A DNA stretch of 64,000 nt from Chitinophaga terrae (ex Kim and Jung 2007) (GTDB lineage Bacteria > Bacteroidota > Bacteroidia > Chitinophagales > Chitinophagaceae): contig NZ_FNRL01000012.1 in NCBI RefSeq assembly GCF_900107795.1, forward strand, positions 62,001 to 126,000. Reading direction: 5' to 3'. Of this stretch, positions 34,381-41,592 are shown in pieces (position 1 is the stretch's first letter; every line of letters begins with the position of its first letter). A model generated the notes under the pieces. The model was given only the letters and a program-made list of their open reading frames with translations. It was not told where the DNA came from and did not search any database. The position numbers and the translations under genes are program-made.

Positions 34381-35211
34381 TTATCTCCTTCCATATTTAC
34401 GAATCAGGTAATAGACAAGACCTACAGACAATAATATTACCAGTATGCCTATCCATCCGGAGAGTACAGAGGTTTTGACGGTCATACGGAAGTTAGCAGT
34501 GGCATTCACTTCGTTATTCCGTACAGTGAAGTTTGTAACGTAATCGCCTGCAATGGTCTTATCCGGTACATTCAGCGTTGCTGTAACGTTCTGGGATTGG
34601 CCCGCTTCCAGCCTTTCGATCTTTGCCGGCTCGAAAGTAGCGTTCCACATTACGGGCGCCTGTGCCGAGAGCTCCAGGGAGGCAAGCGGCAGGGTGCCGG
34701 TGTTTTTAACTACCAGTTCAATTTTTTTGCTTCTTCCTTCGGTCACATCATCGCTCAGGCGGCCGGAAGGAGTGGTCAGTTCAACGCTGTAGCTGCCTTT
34801 CACTACCGCTTCCAGGGGCACTTTAAGGGTATCTGTCGCGCTGATAGCAACAACGGGGATATTGTATTTGCCCGGTTTAACGGAAGGAGATGCCTGTATT
34901 TCAACGGCAATATCCTGGGTTCTGCCGGAGTCGAGTCTTAACCCGGCAATCTGTGTTCCTTCTGCCCGGAAAATGACAGTCCAGCCATCGGGCATATCAG
35001 CGGTAAGATCGTAAGCCTGGGTATGCCCGCTTCCGTTGTATAGGGAAGTGTTGTACCTGAACGGCTCTTTGGCGGTGGACTCAATGTTTATCAGCCTGGC
35101 TGTAAAAGAAGATTTTCCTTTTTTAACCTGTTGTGCAGTTGCAGGAGTCAGAGAGCTACCGAGGATCAATAAAATCAAATAAACATTCAGATGGAATAAA
35201 CGTACCGACAT
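34381..35211 (-). CDS. Exported NEW3-domain protein, membrane-anchored
   Basis: A 276-residue protein. It has a signal peptide (about 1-26, ending TATAQ), two tandem beta-sandwich modules of the NEW3/COG1470 type (about 40-140 and 145-245, the second with VKNTGTLPLASLELS), and a C-terminal transmembrane helix (about 252-270) with a basic tail (RKYGRR). It probably sits on the periplasmic face of the inner membrane next to the ABC exporter encoded immediately after it, presenting or capturing substrate. This coupling is seen in several Bacteroidota and Firmicutes, but its role is not established. Confidence 0.8.
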   Translation of the reverse strand: MSVRLFHLNVYLILLILGSSLTPATAQQVKKGKSSFTARLINIESTAKEPFRYNTSLYNGSGHTQAYDLTADMPDGWTVIFRAEGTQIAGLRLDSGRTQDIAVEIQASPSVKPGKYNIPVVAISATDTLKVPLEAVVKGSYSVELTTPSGRLSDDVTEGRSKKIELVVKNTGTLPLASLELSAQAPVMWNATFEPAKIERLEAGQSQNVTATLNVPDKTIAGDYVTNFTVRNNEVNATANFRMTVKTSVLSGWIGILVILLSVGLVYYLIRKYGRR

Positions 35212-35353
35212 AAAAATGAATTTTTTAACTGACTTTGGATAATAGCAGGCTTGAACTGTTCTTAATGAATAACAGTAGCTTGACGTTATTTTTTTTGTAC
35301 CCAGGCAAAAAGCCGGAAGCGCTAAACGCTGTATGGCGTTAAAGCAGTAAATA

Positions 35354-35369
35354 ATCAGCGGCCGCTGAT
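35354..35369. repeat. Perfect 16-bp palindrome at the end of the small peptide gene
   Basis: ATCAGCGGCCGCTGAT is a perfect palindrome that touches the TGA stop of the 48-codon ORF. As RNA it gives a 6-bp stem with a GGCC loop. The minus-strand tail after it (TATTTACTGC) is only weakly T-rich. It may be a terminator or a protein-binding site. The rest of the 35212-35353 gap shows a second small hairpin (AACGC/GCGTT near 35325-35340) and nothing else I can name. Confidence 0.5.
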
Positions 35370-35515
35370 CAGGAAACAGTGTTTGATATGGCAGTTATGC
35401 TGCCTGGCGGAGGAGTTTTAGGGATAATTAGTTTTCCGCTTGTTTTGGCTGTCGTGGAATCCCGGTTTGACGATACCCTTTGATGTAAAGCTTCTAATTT
35501 TAAATTGTCTGTCAT
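35369..35515 (-). CDS. Candidate 48-residue peptide gene
   Basis: An ATG (35513-35515) opens 48 codons ending TGA. The peptide begins MTDNLKLEALHQRV, an amphipathic helix like RiPP leader regions, and continues into a Ser/Thr-rich, Cys-free tail with a Pro run (KTPPPGS). It contains about 14 Ser/Thr residues. There is no modification enzyme nearby, though the NEW3/ABC exporter follows on the same strand after 157 bases. I see no clear promoter box in 35516-35733, which otherwise holds nothing I can name. Real coding status is uncertain. Confidence 0.35.
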   Translation of the reverse strand: MTDNLKLEALHQRVSSNRDSTTAKTSGKLIIPKTPPPGSITAISNTVS

Positions 35516-35733
35516 GCTAAATGAAATTGAATTTGATTTAAAAACAATATCATGTAGAAATAAGTCTCTCATGGCTGCCCTTTCCTATCTTTTAAACAGG
35601 GCGGCCAATTGATTGCAAAAAAATTAAAGTTTTATTGACCAAAATGATAACCGAAAGTTAAATGCTCATTTGTTAGAATAATGTTAAAACCGGGCTGATA
35701 ACACAATATTCATCCGCTTCTAACATCTTAATG

Positions 35734-36819
35734 TTATTTCCTCCATTGGAAAAAGAAAGTACTTCCTTCATCTTTCACCGATTCTACCCACACCTTTCCT
35801 CCCTGGGCTTCTACGAGGAGTTTCAGGATATTTAGTCCTACGCCGGTTCCTTTGGTACTTTCACTATCCACTTTTTCGAACAGGTGAAAAATACGGTCGT
35901 TATCCTTCTCCGCTATCCCCGGCCCATTGTCTTTAACATAGAACTGGTAATAATCCTCGCCATCCGTTCCGCCAATACTGATTTCAATTTCCGGTTTGTC
36001 GCCATATTTAATAGCGTTGCTGACCAGGTTTTGAAATACCTGTTGCAATTTCTGGCGGGTGGTAAAAAGTTTGGGCAACTCGTCCTGGATGTGGATGTGC
36101 ACATTGGCCGGCGGGAAAAGGAAATGAACCAGTTGAACGAGCAATTCTTTTACGTCTACCAGCTCTTCGGGCTGGTTATCCTGGTGTTCGCGGCTGTATT
36201 CGAGGATGGCGGAGATCATGTCCGACAGTTTGCCGGAGGCGTCTATCGCCATATCCAGGAAGCCCATTAGTTCGGGCGCCTGTTTTAATTGTTCTTCTTC
36301 TTTCAGCATTAAAAGCAGCCCGGTGACCCCGGCCAGGGGAGATTTGAGATCATGGGCCACTACATGCATAAAACGTTCGAGCTGGCCGTTGACCATTTCT
36401 TTCGCTTTCAAGGCCTGTTTTAATTCGCGCTGGTAGTGGTATAGTTTTTCGAATACGTCTACCTTGGCCCGGGTGAGGTGTTTGCTCAGCGGTTTTGCCA
36501 GGTAATCTACCCCTCCTTTTTCAAAACCCTTCAGCATATCTTCTTCATCTTTGTTGGTTGCAGTCACAAAAATGATGGATATGTTGCTGGTTTCCGGCGC
36601 GGCTTTCAGCAAACGGGCTACTTCGTAACCATCTATATCCGGCATTTGTACATCCAGCAATATTAACCCTATATCATCCCTCTCCTGGGCAATTTTAATG
36701 GCCTCGTGGCCTGAAGTGGCAAGTAAAAATGAACGGCCTTCTGCTTCCAGCATGCGTTGCAACACTAATAAGTTGGCTTTGTGGTCGTCTACTAACAGGA
36801 TCGTAAAATTGGTTGTCAT
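35734..36819 (-). CDS. Hybrid response regulator-histidine kinase
   Basis: A 361-residue soluble protein with an N-terminal receiver (about 5-120; Asp56 in LILLDVQMP, Lys109 in AKP), then HisKA (about 145-215; phospho-His156 in VVAHDLKS), then HATPase (about 250-361; N-box VSNAIKYG, G-box DNGPGI, TGVGLNIL). It has no membrane segment, so it takes its input through the receiver. It is divergent from the receiver-only gene at 37029 that heads the exopolysaccharide-type operon and is the most likely kinase for it. A promoter -7 match lies 17 bases before its start. Confidence 0.92.
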   Translation of the reverse strand: MTTNFTILLVDDHKANLLVLQRMLEAEGRSFLLATSGHEAIKIAQERDDIGLILLDVQMPDIDGYEVARLLKAAPETSNISIIFVTATNKDEEDMLKGFEKGGVDYLAKPLSKHLTRAKVDVFEKLYHYQRELKQALKAKEMVNGQLERFMHVVAHDLKSPLAGVTGLLLMLKEEEQLKQAPELMGFLDMAIDASGKLSDMISAILEYSREHQDNQPEELVDVKELLVQLVHFLFPPANVHIHIQDELPKLFTTRQKLQQVFQNLVSNAIKYGDKPEIEISIGGTDGEDYYQFYVKDNGPGIAEKDNDRIFHLFEKVDSESTKGTGVGLNILKLLVEAQGGKVWVESVKDEGSTFFFQWRK

Positions 36820-36835
36820 GATGTCGGCTTCGGTG

Positions 36836-36843
36836 CAAATATA
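36836..36843 (-). promoter_or_regulatory. Promoter -7 box of the receiver-histidine kinase gene
   Basis: The minus strand reads TATATTTG, a full match to TAnnTTTG, giving a leader of about 10 bases. The remaining 36844-37028 must hold the promoter of the divergent operon; I see only a one-mismatch box (TATCTTTA) at 36878-36885. Confidence 0.5.
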
Positions 36844-37028
36844 AGGCTTAAAAGTGCAGACATTTACATATAAATCATATCTTTACTAAAAGTCGCCGGA
36901 CTAGCAACCATAGCCTTACCAGACAGGGCCGTCGGCCATTGGGCAGGAATAAAATCGAGAATCATTACCGTCATAAATTCCCGGTAAACGAAAAGGATCA
37001 ATTAGTAGAATAACCGCAATTGAGCAAT

Positions 37029-37406
37029 ATGTACAGAATACTTGTTATTGAAGATGATGAAGTAATGCCGAAGATCATTGAACGTATACTTCATAAAGAA
37101 GCTTATCACCTGGACCACGTTGTGAACGGGAAAGAAGCCCTCCAAAAACTCGAAGAAACCAACTATGGTTATGATCTGATCATTACCGACATTATGATGC
37201 CGTATGCAAACGGGTTTGAAGTATTAAGCCGGGTGAAGAACAGGAAAGAAGGGAAACCGATCGCTGTTATCATTGTGTCAAATGCCGGTAACGAAGACAT
37301 GATCCTGGAAGGATTCAAACTGGGAGCAGACGATTTCCTGAAAAAACCGGTGATCCCTGGCGAGTTGCTCATCAGGGTAAAGCGATTGCTTATGCGATAC
37401 CAGTAA
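37029..37406 (+). CDS. Stand-alone receiver-domain response regulator
   Basis: About 125 residues forming a single receiver domain: acidic pair EDD near residues 8-10, phospho-acceptor Asp54 in LIITDIMMP, the Thr/Ser position in VIIVSNAG, and the conserved Lys in FLKKPVIP. There is no output domain, so it must act by protein contact. I chose the ATG at 37029; a TTG at 37020 would add three residues. It opens a tightly packed operon of HEAT, GT2, GT2, TPR-barrel and DUF4838 genes, and it may directly regulate the synthase in response to the divergent kinase. Confidence 0.9.
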   Translation: MYRILVIEDDEVMPKIIERILHKEAYHLDHVVNGKEALQKLEETNYGYDLIITDIMMPYANGFEVLSRVKNRKEGKPIAVIIVSNAGNEDMILEGFKLGADDFLKKPVIPGELLIRVKRLLMRYQ

Positions 37407-37449
37407 TTTTTTGGGCTGATATATATTTTATTGACCATTTCCTGTAACC

Positions 37450-38595
37450 ATGGAAACCGTATTTGACTTTTTTATGTCCATAGTGGACCGGTTCCGTTAT
37501 GCGCCACTGGTGATCCAGATAGCGGTGACGTTTACGTTCATTGCCGTTACGCTTACCGCCATAGCCTATCTTTCTATTCTCATTAACCGCTATCGCAGTT
37601 ATCAACGGGAAAAAAAACTGGCGAAACTGAACCCATTGATCGACGATCTGCTAACCGAGCACATCCTCATGAATGAAGCGCTCTATAACGAAGAAACAGT
37701 AGAACCGGTAGTTCCGCTGGAAGTTTTTGACAAACCGGTTTTCTCAAAAAAATGGGCGCGGCAGGCGTTGATCAACCGGTTGACCATGTACCGTGATAAT
37801 GTGCAGGGCGCCATGGGTGAACAGCTACGCTATGTTTATTTACAATTGGGCCTGGACAAGGATTCTCTCAAGAAATTAAAATCCAGCCGCTGGGACCATA
37901 AGATACAGGCATTGGCAGAGCTGACCAACATGGATGTTCCGCTGGCCGATGTAATTATATTACCGTTGACCAATAGCCGTAACCGTGAGTTAAGGGCAAC
38001 GGCACGCCACGCCTACATCAAACTGAGTAAGAACGAACCGTTCAAATTCTTCGATGTAGCAACAGAGCCGCTGCTGCGATGGGACCAGATCGAATTATTC
38101 CGTATCATCACCACATCCGACCGTATTGCCATTCCCAACTTTGCGCAATGGATCACTTATTCGTCCAATAAAAGCATCGTTTCCTTCTGTTTGAAACTGG
38201 TAGAACATTACCAGCAGCTCAGCGCTGTACCAGCCGTTACCAAACTGCTGGATACCCGGGATCACTACCTGAGGGCCAATGCTATCAATTGCCTGGGTAA
38301 ACTGAAGATCGAAAGTGTGGAAGATAAACTGATCAGCATGTACGACAGTCAGCCGCACAACTGCCAGGTAGAAATACTAAAAGCTATCGGCCGTATCAGC
38401 AGTGGCAAACATGTGGATTTCCTGCGACAGGAATTCCTGCACTCTACAGACTTTGAAATCCGTAAACACGCGGCCAAGTCGCTCATCAACAACCAATGGG
38501 CAGCGGAAGCACTGGTCCAGGAACTGGTAGAAACCGCAACGAGGGAGAACAAATTGATCCTGAAACATTGTATGAACCCGTTAATTAAATTCTAG
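37450..38595 (+). CDS. Membrane-anchored HEAT-repeat protein
   Basis: A 381-residue protein with one transmembrane helix (about 18-45) and a long cytoplasmic part of helical repeats. HEAT-like units are visible from about residue 150 onward (WDHKIQALAELTNMDVPLADV; RELRATARHAYIKLS; HYLRANAINCLGKLKIESVEDKL; DFEIRKHAAKSLINNQ). Such repeats bind other proteins. It lies 43 bases after the receiver gene and 7 bases before the first glycosyltransferase. I infer that it is a scaffold linking the phosphorylated receiver to the synthases. No enzyme activity is suggested. Confidence 0.85.
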   Translation: METVFDFFMSIVDRFRYAPLVIQIAVTFTFIAVTLTAIAYLSILINRYRSYQREKKLAKLNPLIDDLLTEHILMNEALYNEETVEPVVPLEVFDKPVFSKKWARQALINRLTMYRDNVQGAMGEQLRYVYLQLGLDKDSLKKLKSSRWDHKIQALAELTNMDVPLADVIILPLTNSRNRELRATARHAYIKLSKNEPFKFFDVATEPLLRWDQIELFRIITTSDRIAIPNFAQWITYSSNKSIVSFCLKLVEHYQQLSAVPAVTKLLDTRDHYLRANAINCLGKLKIESVEDKLISMYDSQPHNCQVEILKAIGRISSGKHVDFLRQEFLHSTDFEIRKHAAKSLINNQWAAEALVQELVETATRENKLILKHCMNPLIKF

Positions 38596-38602
38596 TCAGC
38601 AG

Positions 38603-40057
38603 ATGAACGGTATATTCTGGGAAACAGCAGGTAAATTTTTCGAATCCGGTATTTTCGTATACGGCACTACGTTATTGATCACCTATGCCCTGCTGGCAAC
38701 ATTTTCCATTATCGCGGTACGTGCCTATGCCAGGAAGGAACAATCCTACCAGGCAGACCCGCTGCTGAGCTCTCCCCTTGCCCCCGGCATCACCGTATTG
38801 GCCCCGGCCTACAACGAAGGACTCACTATTATATATAATGTCAGGTCCCTGATGACGCTTGTTTACCCGAAATACGAGATCATTGTCATCAACGACGGGA
38901 GTACCGACAATAGCCTTGAACAGTTGATAGAAGCGTTTGAGCTGGTGGCAGTTGATTTCGCCTATAACGTTAAAATCCCTACGCAGCCTGTCCGCAGGAT
39001 CTATAAATCCTCGAACCCGGCATATTCGCAATTAACGATCATCGATAAGGTGAACGGCAAAAGTAAAGCCGATGCGGTGAATGCCGGCATCAATGCCGCT
39101 TCGTTCGATTATTTCGTATGTACAGATGTGGATTGTATCCTCCATGAACATACGCTGATAGAGCTCATAAAACCTGTATTGCAGGAGCCTAAACGCAGGG
39201 TGATCGCCACCGGCGCTACTTTGCGCATTGCCAATTCATGCGAATTCGACCAGGGAGTAATGACGAGGATGCGCCCTCCCAAACAATTATTGCCCCGGTT
39301 CCAGGAAGTGGAATACATCCGTGCTTTCGTACTGGGAAAAATGGGATGGAGCCTTATCAACTGTGTTCCCAACGTTTCCGGGGGGCTTGGGCTTTTTGAT
39401 AAAGAAGTGGCTATCCGCAGCGGAGGGTACGATTTCAGCTCGTTCGGCGAAGATATGGAGCTGATGACGCGCATGTGCCGCTATGCCTGCGATAACGGGA
39501 TCGACTATGCGATCCGGTATGTACCCCGTACATTGTGCTGGACAGAAGCGCCGGTAACGGTGAGAATTTTCGGCCGCCAGCGCACCCGCTGGGCGCGTGG
39601 ACTGGCCCAGCTGATGCATGCGCATTTCCGTATGTTCCTGCGCCCCAGGTACGGACGTATGGGAATGGTCATCTTCCCATATAATTTTTTCTTTGAGCTG
39701 CTGGCCCCTGTAGTAGAAGTGGGCGGTATAATATTTTACATTACCGGCGCTATCCTGGGCTGGATCAACTGGCCAACGGCCATCCTGCTGTTAATATTCG
39801 TATATACATACTCGGTTATGATCACTACGCTGGCTATCCTGTGGGATCAGCTAACCTTCAGGTATTATAAGAGCTGGCGGGAAGTGGCATATCTCTGCTT
39901 TACGCCTTTCATGGAAATGTTCCTGTATCACCCGTTGATCGTATTCTTCTCGCTCCGGGGGTACTTCTTTTTCCTTACAGGCAAGAAAAGCTCCTGGGGT
40001 AACATGCAACGCCGCGGCTTCCAGCAAAGGACTCCCGGCGCCGCCCCTGCAAATTGA
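38603..40057 (+). CDS. Processive-type GT2 family glycosyltransferase (first copy)
   Basis: A 484-residue membrane glycosyltransferase. An N-terminal transmembrane helix (about 15-42) precedes a GT-A domain with all processive-synthase residues: NDGSTD (Asp98), DVD (Asp175/Asp177), the catalytic-base motif GED (Glu283-Asp284), and QRTRW (326-330). Three or four membrane helices follow (about 350-450) with a conserved tail LTGKKSSWGNMQRRGF. This is the PgaC/BcsA-type plan, implying polymerisation coupled to translocation of a sugar polymer. There is no PilZ domain. Product and sugar donor are unknown. The second copy follows after 14 bases. Confidence 0.9.
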   Translation: MNGIFWETAGKFFESGIFVYGTTLLITYALLATFSIIAVRAYARKEQSYQADPLLSSPLAPGITVLAPAYNEGLTIIYNVRSLMTLVYPKYEIIVINDGSTDNSLEQLIEAFELVAVDFAYNVKIPTQPVRRIYKSSNPAYSQLTIIDKVNGKSKADAVNAGINAASFDYFVCTDVDCILHEHTLIELIKPVLQEPKRRVIATGATLRIANSCEFDQGVMTRMRPPKQLLPRFQEVEYIRAFVLGKMGWSLINCVPNVSGGLGLFDKEVAIRSGGYDFSSFGEDMELMTRMCRYACDNGIDYAIRYVPRTLCWTEAPVTVRIFGRQRTRWARGLAQLMHAHFRMFLRPRYGRMGMVIFPYNFFFELLAPVVEVGGIIFYITGAILGWINWPTAILLLIFVYTYSVMITTLAILWDQLTFRYYKSWREVAYLCFTPFMEMFLYHPLIVFFSLRGYFFFLTGKKSSWGNMQRRGFQQRTPGAAPAN

Positions 40058-40071
40058 TCAGCTATTAAACC

Positions 40072-41577
40072 TTGAATACTGTGGAATGGTTAAAAAATTT
40101 TTATGAGAGCTTCATTTTTGTGTATGGCTGCACCATGCTGCTGATGTATGCAATCCTGGCTTTTCTTTCCCTGAGAGGCATCCTGCGTTACAACCGCAGC
40201 CAGAGCTATGTGGATTATACCCAGCTGCTGGATTCTCCCCTGGCTCCGGGAATTTCCATCATAGCGCCGGCTTTTAATGAAGGCGTGACCATCATCTCCA
40301 ATGTGCGCTCCCTGCTAACCCTGATGTATCCAAAGTTTGAGGTGATCATTATCAATGATGGAAGTACCGACGATACGCTGGAAAAGCTCATCAATGAATT
40401 TGAACTGGTAGAAGTAGATTTTGCCTATAACGAAAGGATCAAATCACAACCAGTAAAACGTGTATTCAAATCTATTAATACGGTTTATGACAAACTGCTG
40501 GTTATTGATAAGGTGAATGGCAAAAGTAAGGCAGATGCTTCCAATGCAGGGATCAATGCAGCGACTTACGACCTTTTTCTCTGTACGGATGTAGACAGTA
40601 TCCTCGAGAAAGATACCCTGCTGCGTATGGTGAAGCCGTTCATGGACGAAGAGCATGAAAAAATAAAAGCGGTCGGCGAACCTTGCCCCGAATGCGGTTA
40701 CGTTCATTTCGAAGAAGACAGTACCAAGGTAATTGCCTCCGGCGCCACGCTGAGGATGGTGAATTCCTGCGAAGTGGACGAAGGGGTGATCACCAGGGTA
40801 AGACCGCCACGTAACTGGCTGCCGCGCTTCCAGGAAATGGAATATATCAGGGCTTATGTACTGGGCAAAATGGGTTGGAGCGTGATCAACTGCGTTCCAA
40901 ACGTATCGGGGGGCCTGGGACTTTTTGACAAAGAAGTAGCCATTAAAGCGGGAGGTTATGACGGGCAGTCATTTGCCGAAGACATGGATATCGTTACCCG
41001 TATGTGCACTTACATGATCGACAACAAACTGAAATACGCGGTAAGGTATATCCCCACCTCCCAATGCTGGACAGAAGGGCCGCCTAACCTGAAAGTGTTC
41101 AGCCGTCAGCGTACCCGTTGGGGACGCGGACTGGCCGAGATCATCACCACTCACCGTAAGGTACTTTTCAATCCCCGTTATAAAAGACTCGGGTTGATAG
41201 TGCTGCCATACAACCTGCTCTTCGAATTCCTGGCGCCGATCATCGAATTTACAGGTATTATCACCTATATCTACCTGATCGCAACAGGACAGATCAACTG
41301 GCAATATGCAACCATACTGCTGGGTTTTGTATATCTCTATGCAGTGATGATCACCACACTGGCTATCTGGTGGGACCATATCACTTTTCATTATTATAAG
41401 ACCTGGAAAGAAGTAATAGGACTGGCATTAATGGCTTTTATTGAGCCGCTGATCTATCATCCGCTCATTGTATTTTTTGCATTGAGGGGATATTATTTCT
41501 TCCTGACAGGTAAAAAACACTCCTGGGGTAATATGCAGCGCCAGGGCTTTGGTAAAAAGAAAACAGCAAATGCTTAG
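40072..41577 (+). CDS. Processive-type GT2 family glycosyltransferase (second copy)
   Basis: A 501-residue paralogue of the preceding protein, sharing the N-terminal helix, NDGSTD (Asp96), DVD (Asp173/Asp175), AED (Glu303-Asp304), QRTRW (346-350) and the tail LTGKKHSWGNMQRQGF. It differs by an insertion of about 20 residues after the DVD strand that contains CPECGYVHFEED (Cys205, Cys208), absent from copy one. All catalytic residues are intact in both copies, so both may be active, perhaps as a heterodimeric synthase or with different donors. The start appears to be TTG at 40072, aligned with the ATG start of copy one; a GTG at 40081 is possible. Confidence 0.88.
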   Translation: MNTVEWLKNFYESFIFVYGCTMLLMYAILAFLSLRGILRYNRSQSYVDYTQLLDSPLAPGISIIAPAFNEGVTIISNVRSLLTLMYPKFEVIIINDGSTDDTLEKLINEFELVEVDFAYNERIKSQPVKRVFKSINTVYDKLLVIDKVNGKSKADASNAGINAATYDLFLCTDVDSILEKDTLLRMVKPFMDEEHEKIKAVGEPCPECGYVHFEEDSTKVIASGATLRMVNSCEVDEGVITRVRPPRNWLPRFQEMEYIRAYVLGKMGWSVINCVPNVSGGLGLFDKEVAIKAGGYDGQSFAEDMDIVTRMCTYMIDNKLKYAVRYIPTSQCWTEGPPNLKVFSRQRTRWGRGLAEIITTHRKVLFNPRYKRLGLIVLPYNLLFEFLAPIIEFTGIITYIYLIATGQINWQYATILLGFVYLYAVMITTLAIWWDHITFHYYKTWKEVIGLALMAFIEPLIYHPLIVFFALRGYYFFLTGKKHSWGNMQRQGFGKKKTANA

Positions 41578-41592
41578 TTCAAAATATAGCCG

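Noticed and set aside
35369..35515. Small peptide as a class I lanthipeptide precursor
   Set aside because: It contains no cysteine, and no LanB/LanC-type genes are nearby. Only a generic peptide candidate is kept.
40675..40725. CPECGYVH in the second synthase as a zinc ribbon
   Set aside because: Only one Cys-X2-Cys pair is present with no second pair, so a complete zinc ribbon cannot be claimed. The insertion itself is reported.
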